This document shows positions 17,173-26,419 of a stretch of DNA of 64,000 bases, piece after piece. The notes under the pieces were generated by a model. The model ran no database searches, was not told the DNA's origin, and worked only from the letters and a program-made list of their open reading frames with translations. Source of the DNA: an uncultured Erythrobacter sp. (GTDB lineage Bacteria > Pseudomonadota > Alphaproteobacteria > Sphingomonadales > Sphingomonadaceae); assembly GCA_947495555.1 (NCBI GenBank), contig CANLZI010000002.1, positions 1 through 64,000 on the forward strand, given 5' to 3'. A program made the translations under genes and the position numbers. Every line of letters starts with the position of its first letter. Position 1 is the first letter of the stretch.

Positions 17173-18597
17173 ATGCGAGCCGAACCGCAAGCCGCCGGAT
17201 ACCGGCCCGATCCCGTTATCGCCAGTCCCGCGCATGGTAATGTGGCGCAATGGCTGGGCGAGGCAGTCAGTCCAGCCGATTTTCCCCAAACCATTGTGCG
17301 TTTTCGTAATGATCGCCATGCCGCCACCATCGGCCTGGAAAATCTTACGGATGATCAGTGGAGCCGCCATTTTGGCCGATTTCAGCCGCTGGACGACAAT
17401 TTGCCGCAACCTCTCGCTCTGAAGTATCACGGCCACCAATTCCGCACCTACAATCCGGAAATTGGCGATGGTCGCGGTTTTGTGTTTGCCCAGATGCGCG
17501 ATGCAGCCGATCGCATCATGGATCTGGGAACCAAGGGATCAGGGCGCACCCCGTTCAGCCGCACTGCCGATGGCCGTTTGACGCTGAAAGGCGCGGTGCG
17601 CGAATTGCTCGCCACTGAATTTTTGGAGGCTTTGGGTGTCAACACATCCAAGACATTTTCCATCATTGAAACGGGCGAGGAGCTGGAACGCGGCGATGAG
17701 CCTTCGCCAGCGCGATCTGCGGTGCTTGTCCGGCTCAGTCATGGCCACATCCGCATGGGTACTTTCCAACGCCTGTTGTTTCTGGACGAGAAGGATCATC
17801 TGGAACAATTGGTCAGCTATTGCCTGCAACAATATCCCGGAAATGCTCCGCCGCCGGATGCACCAGCGCGCGATGAGCCAGCCGTCATTCTGATGCACCA
17901 ATTGGTTGAGCGGATGGCCGATATGGCGGCAAGTTATATGGTGGCCGGATTTGTCCACGGCGTGCTCAACACCGACAATATGAATGTCAGCGGGGAAAGC
18001 TTTGACTATGGGCCGTGGCGTTTTCTGCCCCAATGGGATCCTGGTTTCACCGCCGCTTACTTCGATCAAACAGGCCTATATTCTTTCGGCAGGCAGCCCG
18101 AAGCGATGCATTGGAATTGCGCTCAATTTGCGGCCACCATGCGCCTGCTGGCCGATTCCGAACCGCTAATTTTTGCCCTCAATCGCTTCGGTCCGCTGTA
18201 TATGGAAGCGGTTGGCCGGCGCTGGTGCTGGAGAATGGGCGTTGAGCCACGCGGAGCCGAGGAAGACGCCAAGCTGGTTGGCGCATCGGAAGCGGCCATG
18301 CGCGAAAACGGCACGCAACCCGATGTGTTTTTCTTCAACCATCGTGGCGGAGGCGGCGAATCTGATGGCGAGTTGGGCGAAATGTTAGCCAACTATCGCT
18401 CTGTTTGCGAAGGCCATGAATATTGGTCCAGCGGGGCACCACATTCCATGCTGATTGATGAGGTTGAGACCCTGTGGTCCGCAATTGAACAGCGCGACGA
18501 TTGGGCTCCACTGTTCGAAAAGGTGGATGCTTTGCGCGAGATTGGGCGGGCGCATGGCGAGCCTTTGCCACCTGCAGGTAATATTGCTCAAACTTAG
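17173..18597 (+). CDS. selO: Protein adenylyltransferase SelO
   Basis: A 474-residue SelO/YdiU pseudokinase, which transfers AMP to Ser, Thr or Tyr of target proteins under oxidative stress. The recognisable segments are Asp-Leu-Gly-Thr-Lys-Gly-Ser-Gly-Arg-Thr-Pro-Phe-Ser-Arg, then His-Gly-Val-Leu-Asn-Thr-Asp-Asn-Met (catalytic-loop equivalent) and Phe-Asp-Tyr-Gly-Pro-Trp. The protein ends without the Cys or selenocysteine motif found at the C-terminus of some SelO proteins. Two ATG codons (17131 and 17173) are possible and neither has a good ribosome binding site. The shorter one is preferred because it begins near the family start. It is divergent from the alpha/beta hydrolase. Confidence 0.93.
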   Translation: MRAEPQAAGYRPDPVIASPAHGNVAQWLGEAVSPADFPQTIVRFRNDRHAATIGLENLTDDQWSRHFGRFQPLDDNLPQPLALKYHGHQFRTYNPEIGDGRGFVFAQMRDAADRIMDLGTKGSGRTPFSRTADGRLTLKGAVRELLATEFLEALGVNTSKTFSIIETGEELERGDEPSPARSAVLVRLSHGHIRMGTFQRLLFLDEKDHLEQLVSYCLQQYPGNAPPPDAPARDEPAVILMHQLVERMADMAASYMVAGFVHGVLNTDNMNVSGESFDYGPWRFLPQWDPGFTAAYFDQTGLYSFGRQPEAMHWNCAQFAATMRLLADSEPLIFALNRFGPLYMEAVGRRWCWRMGVEPRGAEEDAKLVGASEAAMRENGTQPDVFFFNHRGGGGESDGELGEMLANYRSVCEGHEYWSSGAPHSMLIDEVETLWSAIEQRDDWAPLFEKVDALREIGRAHGEPLPPAGNIAQT

Positions 18598-18677
18598 TGG
18601 GATTTTGGATGGGACACCCCCTTCCCAATTGCGCCTAACCAGACTAATCCAAGCCGCACAGAGAGGATGTTAAGACC

Positions 18678-20093
18678 TTGAGCGACAAAACAATCGTTTC
18701 CTTTGAGCCTGCGACAGGTGAAGAGCTTTGGCGCGGTGACGTGGCCGATGTGGACGAGTGTATTGATCGCGCCCGGCAGGCATGGCCCGAATGGGCTGCC
18801 CAGCCCTTGACCAACCGCATGGAACTGGCCCGCAGATTTGCCAATGAAGTGCGCGCCGCTGCCGATCCCTTTGCCGAATTGATCGCGCGCGAGACGGGTA
18901 AGCCATTGTGGGAAGCCAAAACCGAGGTCGAGGCGGTCATCAATAAGGTCGAAATCTCGATCAATGCCTATGCCGAGCGCACGGGCAAGAAACGGCTCGA
19001 TAGCGCCCTGCAAGGCACGGCTGCTGTGCGACATAAACCGCATGGTGTGATGGTGGTGCTGGGCCCGTATAATTTCCCGGCGCATCTGCCCAATGGACAC
19101 ATCGTTCCTGCCTTGATTGCAGGCAATGTTGTGGTGTTCAAGCCGAGCGAAAAGACACCAGCCGTGGGCGAATTTCTGGTGCAATGTTTTCACAAGGCCG
19201 GCTTTCCCGAAGACACGGTGCAGCTGGCGATTGGCGAGGTTGATACGGGCAAGGCTCTGGTCACCCATGCCGGCGTCGATGGCGTGCTGTTCACCGGATC
19301 GGTACAGGGCGGCGTTGCGATCAATCGCAGCCTCGCCAGCAATCCGGGCAAAATTGTCGCTTTGGAGATGGGCGGAAACAACCCGCTTGTTGTGATCGAC
19401 ACGCCCAAGCTGGCCGATGCGGCCGTTTTGATCGTGCAATCTGCTTTCACCACAGCGGGGCAGCGCTGCACCGCGGCGCGTCGGTTGATCGTACTCGAGC
19501 ATTTGTTCGAGCCTTTGATGGAAGAAGTTCTAAAACTCACCGGCAAGCTGATTGTCGATGAGCCTTTTGCTGATCCAGCGCCTTACATGGGCTCGGTTAT
19601 CGATAACGAAACCGCAGACTTGCTCAGCGACAGCTTCATCCATTTGCTGGCCAATGGCGGCAAGGTTCTGAAACATATGCGTCGGCCCAATGCGGATTTG
19701 CCGCTGTTGACGCCCGGTATCATCGACACAACCGATGTTGAGGATCGTCCCGATATGGAATTGTTCGGACCGATTTTGCAGGTCATTCGGGTTCCCGATT
19801 TTGATGCAGCGATCATGGAGGCCAACAACACCCGCTTCGGCCTATCCGCATCGCTGATTGGCGGAACCCCCAGCGACTACAATCGGTTCTGGGCCAATGT
19901 CAGGGCCGGGATCATAAATTGGAATCGTCCGACCAATGGGGCGTCCTCTGCCGCGCCATTTGGCGGAGTGGGCTTGTCGGGCAATCATCGCCCAGCCGCC
20001 TTCTATGCGGCAGACTATTGCGCCTATCCGGTTGCCAGCACCGAAATGGAGCAACCGCGCGCCTCCATCGGCGTTGGGCTTAGCGACGATTAA
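18678..20093 (+). CDS. astD: Succinylglutamate-semialdehyde dehydrogenase-like
   Basis: A 471-residue NAD(P)-dependent aldehyde dehydrogenase most like AstD, the fourth step of the arginine succinyltransferase pathway. The catalytic Glu is in Leu-Glu-Met-Gly-Gly-Asn-Asn-Pro near residue 235 and the catalytic Cys in Gly-Gln-Arg-Cys-Thr-Ala-Ala-Arg-Arg near 269. Gly-Pro-Tyr-Asn-Phe-Pro-Ala-His-Leu-Pro-Asn-Gly-His near 131 is the AstD-type cofactor site. The start is TTG at 18678, with GAGAGGA upstream. No other ast gene (astA, astB, astE) is nearby, so the physiological aldehyde is uncertain. Confidence 0.88.
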   Translation: MSDKTIVSFEPATGEELWRGDVADVDECIDRARQAWPEWAAQPLTNRMELARRFANEVRAAADPFAELIARETGKPLWEAKTEVEAVINKVEISINAYAERTGKKRLDSALQGTAAVRHKPHGVMVVLGPYNFPAHLPNGHIVPALIAGNVVVFKPSEKTPAVGEFLVQCFHKAGFPEDTVQLAIGEVDTGKALVTHAGVDGVLFTGSVQGGVAINRSLASNPGKIVALEMGGNNPLVVIDTPKLADAAVLIVQSAFTTAGQRCTAARRLIVLEHLFEPLMEEVLKLTGKLIVDEPFADPAPYMGSVIDNETADLLSDSFIHLLANGGKVLKHMRRPNADLPLLTPGIIDTTDVEDRPDMELFGPILQVIRVPDFDAAIMEANNTRFGLSASLIGGTPSDYNRFWANVRAGIINWNRPTNGASSAAPFGGVGLSGNHRPAAFYAADYCAYPVASTEMEQPRASIGVGLSDD

Positions 20094-20147
20094 GCATCGC
20101 ACGCTCCATATCGCTGCCGAGACAAGCATGTGTTGGTAGCAAAGTTT

Positions 20148-20185
20148 GGGGACGCCCCTCAGCCCGAAGGCCAAGAGACGTCCCC
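20148..20185. other. Stem-loop downstream of astD
   Basis: GGGGACG (20148-20154) pairs with CGTCCCC (20179-20185) around a 24-base loop. There is no T run on either side, so it is not a classical intrinsic terminator. It lies in the 160-base gap between the converging astD and glycine-zipper genes and may slow transcription from either side. Confidence 0.45.
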
Positions 20186-20253
20186 CACAGTCCCTTAGAA
20201 CCGTGCCAAGGCCATTGGTGGGAATGGCCCAAGTTGTTGATTTCGTTTAGCGC

Positions 20254-20730
20254 TTAGCGACAGCGCATATTGCTGCGGTCAAACTCGCGGCCCAGCAAAG
20301 CACCGCCGGCAGCGCCCAGAATCGCGCCCAAGGTGCGATCACCAGAACCTGCCAATTCATTGCCGATCAATGCGCCAACCCCGGCACCAATCAGCAGTCC
20401 GGTGGTCCCATCGTCTCGGCGACAATAGGCCCGGCCATCACGCCCGCGCCAGATTCGCGTGCTGCGATAAACGCGCTGGTCGTGCCCATTTGCATAGTGA
20501 TGGTAATGCTTGGCTCTTTTGCGGTGCTTATACTTCTTGTGTTTCTTGTGATGGTCAAAGGTCATCACGCCCAAGACAGAGGCACCCGGCGCCGAATGGG
20601 CGCCTGCAATTGGCGCTGCGACTTGCGCAGAAGTTGTCATGTCAGCAGCGTTGGCTGGTGTAGAAACAGCCACAAGCGATATTGAAGCTGCTGCTGCAAA
20701 AGCTGCGCGTTTCACAATGGAATTGGTCAT
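20254..20730 (-). CDS. Glycine-zipper (17 kDa surface antigen-like) envelope protein
   Basis: A 158-residue exported protein. A signal peptide runs to about residue 28, with cleavage after Ala-Asn-Ala. A His/Lys-rich middle follows (around 60-82, with repeated His-His-Lys-Lys-His-Lys-Lys), then a glycine-zipper 2TM segment at about 110-148 (Gly-x-x-x-Gly spacing in Leu-Ile-Gly-Ala-Gly-Val-Gly-Ala-Leu-Ile-Gly). The ATG at 20730 has AGGTAAGG just upstream, which decides against longer starts. The His/Lys region could bind metal or polyanions. The function is unknown beyond an envelope location. Confidence 0.82.
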   Translation of the reverse strand: MTNSIVKRAAFAAAASISLVAVSTPANAADMTTSAQVAAPIAGAHSAPGASVLGVMTFDHHKKHKKYKHRKRAKHYHHYANGHDQRVYRSTRIWRGRDGRAYCRRDDGTTGLLIGAGVGALIGNELAGSGDRTLGAILGAAGGALLGREFDRSNMRCR

Positions 20731-20913
20731 TGCCTTACCTCTTGATGGGGCGGAACAGTGCCCCGTGTCGTTCGATGCGTTCATGTATAGAGCTTTGAAC
20801 CTGAACAATCTGCAACAACATCTGCAGAATTGCGTTCATGCGACGAAGCGAAGTTTCTCGCAGGACGAATGGTTGCTTGTCCTGTCGATGCCCGAGCCCT
20901 AGTGGCCATAGTG

Positions 20914-21885
20914 ATGCGAACCCATGATCAGGCCGGCGGTAATCGCGCCCATCAGCCAGGCGGTGCAACGGCCGATCCAGCTACGCCAACTGTCGGCACA
21001 AAATCGGGCCTACCCCAGGCATTGGGTGCCTATCTGATCTGGGGCCTACTCCCGCTCTACCTCATGCTGGTCCAAGAAGTGCCAGCCTTCGAGTTTGTCG
21101 GCTGGAGAATCATCTGGACCTTGCCCTTTTGCTTGCTGATTGTGGCCGTTCGCGGTCAGTTTCCCGCATTAAAAGAGGCGCTATCCAACAAGCAGAACCT
21201 TGCCTTACTGACCCTCAGCGCCGCGCTGATCGCGACCAATTGGCTGGTCTATATATGGGCCATTGCCGAGGGAGAGATCTATGCCGCAAGCATGGGCTAT
21301 TATTTGAACCCCTTGCTCAATGTTTTATTGGGGACCCTATTTTTGGGTGAGCGGCTTTCGCGATTGCAATGGTCAGCCGTGGCATTGGCCAGCCTGGCGG
21401 TTGCGGCGCTGCTGGCAGGCGCAGTGACCAGCCTGTGGATCAGCCTGACATTGGCGGGTACATTTGGCCTCTATGGCCTTGTGCGCAAACAAGTCGGGGT
21501 GGGATCGTTACCCGGACTGACGATCGAAACGATGATTCTAATCCTGCCGTCACTGGCCATAGTGAGCTATTTTGCCCAAAGCCCGGCGGGCACAGTGTTT
21601 GGCAATGACCCGTTCCTGACAGTCGCCATCATGTTCGGCGGTGTTGTTACGGCCATCCCCCTGCTTTTGTTTGCTGTGGCTGCGCGCCGGATGGATTATT
21701 CAACGCTGGGTTTCATACAGTACCTTGCCCCAAGCATGGTCTTTATCCTTGGGCTGACAGTATTCGGCGAGGAACTCAAACCCGCCCAATTGGGCAGCTT
21801 TATGCTGATCTGGTCGGCGATCGCTCTGTTCGTGTGGGATCTGTTGCAGCAAAAGCGAAGGGCTAAACAGCAAGCCTCTGCTTAG
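20914..21885 (+). CDS. rarD: RarD-like EamA-family transporter
   Basis: A 323-residue protein with ten hydrophobic segments from about residue 37 onward, in two EamA repeats. It matches the RarD branch of the drug/metabolite transporter superfamily; typical motifs are Trp-Gly-Leu-Leu-Pro-Leu-Tyr near residue 42, [10 protein letters not shown] near 107, and [11 protein letters not shown] near 129. The substrate is not established for the family (chloramphenicol sensitivity gave the name). The ATG at 20914 is the best guess; an upstream frame exists but lacks hydrophobic character. It overlaps the converging pyrC by 4 bases. Confidence 0.87.
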   Translation: MRTHDQAGGNRAHQPGGATADPATPTVGTKSGLPQALGAYLIWGLLPLYLMLVQEVPAFEFVGWRIIWTLPFCLLIVAVRGQFPALKEALSNKQNLALLTLSAALIATNWLVYIWAIAEGEIYAASMGYYLNPLLNVLLGTLFLGERLSRLQWSAVALASLAVAALLAGAVTSLWISLTLAGTFGLYGLVRKQVGVGSLPGLTIETMILILPSLAIVSYFAQSPAGTVFGNDPFLTVAIMFGGVVTAIPLLLFAVAARRMDYSTLGFIQYLAPSMVFILGLTVFGEELKPAQLGSFMLIWSAIALFVWDLLQQKRRAKQQASA

Positions 21886-22919
21886 CCCTCAAAGCGCCAA
21901 CCCAGCGTTTTACCCGCATGAAAGGGGACAATTTCGCTATCATCAGCACTCAGCACTTCCGGCACTAGAGTTTCTTCTTTGCTCAAGCGCACAAAGGTTT
22001 CGTTGACCGGCAGGCCATAGAACGCCGGTCCATGTAGCGAGGCAAAGCCTTCGAACTGATCCAGCGCATCTTCCTCTTCGAACACGCTGAGATAGCTTTC
22101 CAAGGCATAGGGTGCGTTGAAAATACCGGCACAGCCGCAAGCCGACTCCTTGGCCTCTCGCGTATGCGGGGCGCTGTCTGTTCCCAGGAAGAATTTGGGC
22201 GAGCCGGATGTTGCCGCCTTGCGCAAGGCCAACCGGTGTTGCTCGCGTTTGGCCACCGGCAAGCAATAAGCATGCGGCTGCATTCCACCCACCAGCATAG
22301 CGTTGCGATTGATGTGCAGATGCTGCGGCGTAATCGTAGCCGCCACATTTTCGGATGAGGCGAGAACAAAATCCACCGCATCGCTGGTGGTGATGTGCTC
22401 AAACACGACCTTAAGCTTGGGAAATTGCTCGACGATCCGGCGCAGATGTCGCTCGATAAACTCCGCCTCACGGTCGAAGATGTCGATCTCGCTCTCGGTC
22501 ACTTCGCCGTGAATGCACAGAACAATGCCATCTGCCTCCATCCGGGCAAAGACCGGATCCAGCTTGCCCATATCGCTGACCCCATGGGCAGAGTTGGTTG
22601 TGGCATTGGCAGGATACAGTTTGGCTGCCGTGAACACGCCTTGGGCTTTGCCTTTTGCCAGATCGTCGGGATCGGTCGTGTCGGTCAAATAGCACGTCAT
22701 CAGCGGGGTGAAGTCCATGCCATCCGGCACAGCCGCCAGGATTCGCTCGCGATAGGCCAGCGCGCTTGCCGTGTCGGTCACCGGCGGGGTCAGATTGGGC
22801 ATAACAATCGCGCGGGCAAACTGGCGCGCAGTGTATGCCACGCAATCGCGCAGCATCGCGCCATCGCGCAGGTGAACATGCCAATCATCGGGGCGGCGAA
22901 TTGTCAGCGTTTGTGCCAT
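21882..22919 (-). CDS. pyrC: Dihydroorotase
   Basis: A 345-residue class II dihydroorotase that catalyses the third step of pyrimidine synthesis. The zinc-binding Asp-Asp-Trp-His-Val-His-Leu-Arg-Asp is at about 11-19. The carboxylated Lys lies in Lys-Leu-Tyr-Pro-Ala-Asn-Ala-Thr-Thr near 99, and further His ligands and the catalytic Asp in Gly-Thr-Asp-Ser-Ala-Pro-His near 249. The ATG at 22919 places Met-Ala-Gln directly before the first strand, while upstream starts add unrelated residues. pyrE lies about 20 kb away in the same window and is not linked. Confidence 0.96.
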   Translation of the reverse strand: MAQTLTIRRPDDWHVHLRDGAMLRDCVAYTARQFARAIVMPNLTPPVTDTASALAYRERILAAVPDGMDFTPLMTCYLTDTTDPDDLAKGKAQGVFTAAKLYPANATTNSAHGVSDMGKLDPVFARMEADGIVLCIHGEVTESEIDIFDREAEFIERHLRRIVEQFPKLKVVFEHITTSDAVDFVLASSENVAATITPQHLHINRNAMLVGGMQPHAYCLPVAKREQHRLALRKAATSGSPKFFLGTDSAPHTREAKESACGCAGIFNAPYALESYLSVFEEEDALDQFEGFASLHGPAFYGLPVNETFVRLSKEETLVPEVLSADDSEIVPFHAGKTLGWRFEG

Positions 22920-22984
22920 GTCTGCGCGATAGTCGTGCAATCGCGGTCTTTCCAGCCCCTCTGACGCGCAGTAGGGCAATTTTC

Positions 22985-23875
22985 ATGGCACGAATCGGAT
23001 TTCTCGCATGCGAAACCACCCTTCCTGGCGCAAAGGGCCGCAGGGAAGACGCGTTTGAACATGATCTATCGGTCACGGCGATCCAGCCTCACATCGAACA
23101 GGCCGGACATGACTTTACCGTCATCGATTGGGCAGCGCCGCTCGATCAATTTGCCGAATTGGATCTGGTGATGCTGGGCACGGCGTGGAATTATCAGGAC
23201 CGCGAGCACGAATTCCTATCCCGGTTGGAGGCTTTGGAGGCGGCCGGGATCACGGTCTGCAATCCCAGCCAGCTTGTCCGATGGAATATGCGCAAAACCT
23301 ATCTCAAGGACCTGGCGAGCAAGGGAGCCAGCACCATCCCCACGATTTGGCTGGACCGCGCCAATTCCACTGATGTTGAAGCAGCCTTTACAGCCTTCGA
23401 AAGCGATACAATCGTGGTCAAACGGCAAGTGGGCGCCGGTGCTGAGGGGCAAAGCATCTTCAACCGCGGCAATCTTCCCGCCGATTGGCAGATGGATCGC
23501 CCGGCCATGCTGCAACCTTTTATGCCCGCCATTCAGAAAGAGGGCGAATATTCGCTGATCTTCATTGATGGAGAGTTTTCCCACGCCCTGATCAAGCGGG
23601 CCGCTGAGGACGATTACCGCATCCAATCGCTTTATGGTGGCACAGAGGAAGCCGTCTCCCCCTCTGCAGAAGATCGGTCGGCGGCAGCGGCCATAATTGC
23701 CTCTGTGCCGTTTGAAACTCCTCTGTATGCCCGGATCGATATGGTGCGCGGCCCGGAAAATTCCTTGCTGCTTATGGAAGCGGAGATGATCGAACCCTAT
23801 CTCTATCCCAAGCAGGGCCCCGAATTGGGTGCGCGCCTGACCGCAGCCATCAATCGGAGACTGACCCCATCATGA
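22985..23875 (+). CDS. ATP-grasp domain protein (RimK/glutathione synthase-like)
   Basis: A 296-residue protein with an ATP-grasp fold. The N-terminal region ends in Leu-Gly-Thr-Ala-Trp-Asn-Tyr near residue 60. A central Val-Val-Lys-Arg-Gln-Val-Gly-Ala-Gly-Ala-Glu-Gly near 143-154 is the nucleotide-binding lid. The Mg-binding acidic end is Met-Glu-Ala-Glu-Met-Ile-Glu-Pro-Tyr-Leu-Tyr near 268. Such enzymes ligate a carboxylate to an amine or thiol; the substrate is unknown. It overlaps ygfZ by 4 bases (ATGA), so the two are translationally coupled. No RiPP precursor-like frame was found beside it, which argues against a peptide-modifying role. Confidence 0.85.
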   Translation: MARIGFLACETTLPGAKGRREDAFEHDLSVTAIQPHIEQAGHDFTVIDWAAPLDQFAELDLVMLGTAWNYQDREHEFLSRLEALEAAGITVCNPSQLVRWNMRKTYLKDLASKGASTIPTIWLDRANSTDVEAAFTAFESDTIVVKRQVGAGAEGQSIFNRGNLPADWQMDRPAMLQPFMPAIQKEGEYSLIFIDGEFSHALIKRAAEDDYRIQSLYGGTEEAVSPSAEDRSAAAAIIASVPFETPLYARIDMVRGPENSLLLMEAEMIEPYLYPKQGPELGARLTAAINRRLTPS

Positions 23876-24630
23876 GCGACAATTCCCCTCAACTTGCTCG
23901 CTTGGTTGAACGGGCCGTGGTTCGGCTCAGCCCGATGGATGACAGCGAAAATATCGCCGAATTCCTGCAAGGTTTGGTGACCAATGACGTTACCGCAGCT
24001 CTGCCGGCCTATGCCGCGCTGCTGAGCGCGCAAGGCAAGACCATGTTCGATTTTCTGGTCTGGCCAGCAGACGAAGGCGGCTTGTTGCTCGATTGCGAAG
24101 CCAAAGTTGCGGATGAATTGGTGAAGCGCCTGTCACTCTATCGTTTGCGGCGCAAAATCGCGATCGAGCGCGACGAAACATTGGGCGTTTATTGGCAATT
24201 GCAAACAGGCGGCGATGAAGGCGCTCCTGATCCCCGCCATGCCGATTTGGGTCAGAGACGAATTGCCAAGATCTGCGAAACAGACCGCGCGGCTGACGCA
24301 GAATGGTTGAGCCACCGCCTATCGCTTGGTGTGCCGGAAGGTCGAGCAGAACTGGGCGATATCCTGTGGCTTGAGACAAATGCGATCGAGCTGAACGGCG
24401 TCAGTTTCGACAAAGGTTGCTATATTGGCCAAGAAAACACCGCGCGGATGAACTGGCGCCAAAAGGTCAACCGGCGGCTGGTGGTGGTCCCGCTGGATCA
24501 GTCACAAGAAAAGCGGCGCACGCATGCCTATCCGCAATTGGGACTAGCGGTGGATCATTTGCGGCTAGCCGATATTGATCCCGCAGACGCTCCCGCATGG
24601 TTGGCGAGCGCTCTTACCCCTGCTGATTGA
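23872..24630 (+). CDS. ygfZ: YgfZ/GcvT-like folate-binding Fe-S assembly protein
   Basis: A 252-residue protein of the YgfZ family, tetrahydrofolate-dependent proteins that help make or repair Fe-S enzymes such as MiaB. The diagnostic Lys-Gly-Cys-Tyr-Ile-Gly-Gln-Glu is near residue 182. The N-terminal Gly-Leu-Val-Thr-Asn-Asp-Val near 35 is also shared with this family. It is shorter than the E. coli protein, which is usual in alphaproteobacteria. It is coupled to the ATP-grasp gene upstream and overlaps the converging TetR gene by 17 bases. Confidence 0.92.
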   Translation: MSDNSPQLARLVERAVVRLSPMDDSENIAEFLQGLVTNDVTAALPAYAALLSAQGKTMFDFLVWPADEGGLLLDCEAKVADELVKRLSLYRLRRKIAIERDETLGVYWQLQTGGDEGAPDPRHADLGQRRIAKICETDRAADAEWLSHRLSLGVPEGRAELGDILWLETNAIELNGVSFDKGCYIGQENTARMNWRQKVNRRLVVVPLDQSQEKRRTHAYPQLGLAVDHLRLADIDPADAPAWLASALTPAD

Positions 24631-25213
24631 CCAGATCTATTGAACCTTCGAGCATACGCTCTGCCCGATCACGGGCTGCGGTTTCTGGTAGCCCAAGCGA
24701 ACGGGCCAGCGCCGATCCGATCAGTGCATCACCCATGGCCATCAAGACCAGCGCAAGCGTCTCTTCGTGCAAGCGCATTGCTCCATCATGATTGGCCGCT
24801 TCGTCGGGAGCGATCTCGTCCACCAATTGATGGATCGTTTCGACAATCGGGCTGAGAGCATCTTCATTGCCCGTCAGGATCATCCAACTGGCAAGTGCGC
24901 CAGCGCCTTCCTTGTCAAAAGCATCAAACGCCAGATCGACCACTTCGCGCGGTGAGCCTAACCCCGCCCGGCTCGCTTCAACAGCGTGCTTGATCGTTTC
25001 GCAAACGGTCTCGCTCAGATGGCGGGCCAGCTCTTTCTGTAAACCTGAGGCAGACCCAAAATGGTGGAGCAAGTTTGCATGGGTGCGACCTATGCGCCCG
25101 GCCACCGCCTTCAAGGTGACAGATTGCGGCCCGCTTTCAATCAACAAAGCGCGTGCTGCTTGCAGCGCGGATTGGCGCGATTCCTGAGGCGTCAGACGTT
25201 TGCGACCTGTCAT
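24614..25213 (-). CDS. TetR-family regulator
   Basis: A 199-residue TetR-family repressor. The helix-turn-helix is at about 29-55, with Thr-Leu-Lys-Ala-Val-Ala-Gly-Arg-Ile-Gly and Asn-Leu-Leu-His-His-Phe-Gly-Ser. The C-terminal ligand domain is helical and unassigned. It is divergent from the PF10118-like gene, whose promoter holds two matching dyads (25370 and 25395), so it very probably represses that gene. The ligand is unknown. The regulator gene starts 156 bases from the nearer dyad, so autoregulation is less certain. Confidence 0.9.
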   Translation of the reverse strand: MTGRKRLTPQESRQSALQAARALLIESGPQSVTLKAVAGRIGRTHANLLHHFGSASGLQKELARHLSETVCETIKHAVEASRAGLGSPREVVDLAFDAFDKEGAGALASWMILTGNEDALSPIVETIHQLVDEIAPDEAANHDGAMRLHEETLALVLMAMGDALIGSALARSLGLPETAARDRAERMLEGSIDLVNQQG

Positions 25214-25368
25214 ATTGTATTCCGAATCCCTCCAAACCTTCCGTAGAAGGCTGATCTGTATGGATTAGAGACCATCGCGCGAAAGCTCAAGCATACAGAG
25301 TAAGCGCGCGCGGACCCCATTAGGGTCATCCCCATGGCAAGCCATTGGATAGAAGCCATATTACGTTA

Positions 25369-25397
25369 TTGACATCAATGTCAGTAAGGGCTATTAA
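25369..25397 (+). promoter_or_regulatory. Sigma70-type promoter for the PF10118-like gene
   Basis: A perfect -35 TTGACA (25369-25374) and a -10 TATTAA (25392-25397) are separated by exactly 17 bases. The expected start of transcription is near 25404, about 33 bases before the ATG. Both elements are overlapped by the dyads described separately, which fits repression by blocking RNA polymerase. Confidence 0.8.
25370..25383. promoter_or_regulatory. Operator dyad 1 (TetR-type)
   Basis: TGACATCAATGTCA is a 14-base inverted repeat with a two-base centre. It covers the -35 element. The following GTAAG is shared with dyad 2. The likely ligand is the divergent TetR protein; this is inferred from position and repetition. 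Confidence 0.8.
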
Positions 25398-25408
25398 CAT
25401 TGATGTTA
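25395..25408. promoter_or_regulatory. Operator dyad 2 (TetR-type)
   Basis: TAACATTGATGTTA repeats the pattern of dyad 1 (TRACATYRATGTYA) exactly 25 bases further on, over the -10 element and the expected transcription start. It is also followed by GTAAG. Two copies of the same dyad over one promoter make chance unlikely. Confidence 0.8.
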
Positions 25409-25436
25409 GTAAGCTTTTCAACCCTCAGGATTTCTG

Positions 25437-26318
25437 ATGAACGCGCAAACCAAATTCGATGTCGAAACGGTCGACACTTCCGGCCCCGCTCCCACCGATC
25501 TAGAGATCACCGTGCGGGATGAACGTTTCAATCGTAACACAACGCCATCACGCTGGTGGGCAGGCGAACCCTTTGGCACCGCCTGGCACAACGCATTGTC
25601 AGCCACATTCCCGCGTGGCGAGGCCTTCTTTATCGAAGCCGTCAAAGCTCATCGCGAGGGCGCACCTCCAAAATTGGCGGCAGAAATTCGCGCATTTGTG
25701 AAGCAGGAAATCAACCACACTCGCGAACACATCGCCTTTAACCGTCTGGCTGAAGATGCCGGATATGACATCAAGGCTATCGACAAGCGGGTAGAGGAAA
25801 TGCTGCTGCTAACCAAGGATCGCCCAGCCATTGCCAATCTGGCCGTGACGATGGCGTTGGAACATTACACTGCGATGATGGCGCATGAATTCCTCGCCAA
25901 TCCCAAGCATTTTGAGAACGCCGATCCAGAAGTGCGCGACATGTGGCGCTGGCACTCTGTTGAAGAGGTTGAGCACAAGGGTGTCGCCTATGACACTTGG
26001 CTGCACGCCACCAAGGATTGGTCAGGCTGGAAAGCATGGAAAGTGCGCAGCATTGTGATGCTGTCCGTCACCTCACGCTTCTTCCGTAATCGCTGGAACG
26101 ATTCGCTTAACCTGCTTGCGCAAGATGGCATCACGGGTTGGAAAGCACGCTGGGGCCTGTTCAAATATCTCACCGTTAGCCCGGGTGTTGTGACGCGCAT
26201 CTTCCCGGCATGGCTGGCCTATTTCAAGCCCAGCTTCCACCCGTGGGATCACGATGATCGCGAGCTGATTGGCAAATATGAAGGCGAGTTTGAAGACGCC
26301 TTGATGCCGGCCGAGTAA
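25437..26318 (+). CDS. Predicted metal-dependent hydrolase, PF10118-like
   Basis: A 293-residue helical protein matching the family annotated as predicted metal-dependent hydrolase (PF10118), which has a ferritin-like appearance. Possible metal ligands are visible in Gln-Glu-Ile-Asn-His-Thr-Arg-Glu-His near residue 91, Ala-Leu-Glu-His-Tyr near 140, and His-Ser-Val-Glu-Glu-Val-Glu-His-Lys near 175. This spacing of Glu and His resembles a di-metal oxygenase-type site. The first 45 residues are a charged lead-in. It is controlled by a strong promoter with two dyads, divergent from a TetR gene. A terminator follows at 26346. The real reaction is unknown. Confidence 0.85.
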   Translation: MNAQTKFDVETVDTSGPAPTDLEITVRDERFNRNTTPSRWWAGEPFGTAWHNALSATFPRGEAFFIEAVKAHREGAPPKLAAEIRAFVKQEINHTREHIAFNRLAEDAGYDIKAIDKRVEEMLLLTKDRPAIANLAVTMALEHYTAMMAHEFLANPKHFENADPEVRDMWRWHSVEEVEHKGVAYDTWLHATKDWSGWKAWKVRSIVMLSVTSRFFRNRWNDSLNLLAQDGITGWKARWGLFKYLTVSPGVVTRIFPAWLAYFKPSFHPWDHDDRELIGKYEGEFEDALMPAE

Positions 26319-26345
26319 AACAGCCAAACATTTGGACCAATAAAG

Positions 26346-26382
26346 AACCCCGGAGCCCTCCACCAGGCACCGGGGTTTTTTA
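26346..26382 (+). terminator. Rho-independent terminator
   Basis: AACCCCGG (26346-26353) pairs with CCGGGGTT (26370-26377), followed directly by a T run to 26380. This is a strong terminator 28 bases behind the PF10118-like gene. It confirms that gene is a single transcription unit. Confidence 0.92.
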
Positions 26383-26419
26383 GTTCTTTGCCCAAATAGC
26401 TTTTACAAAATTGATGCGG

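Noticed and set aside
22985..23875. A graspetide (microviridin-type) cluster around the ATP-grasp gene.
   Set aside because: No precursor-like small frame or transporter lies beside it, and the neighbours are pyrC and ygfZ.
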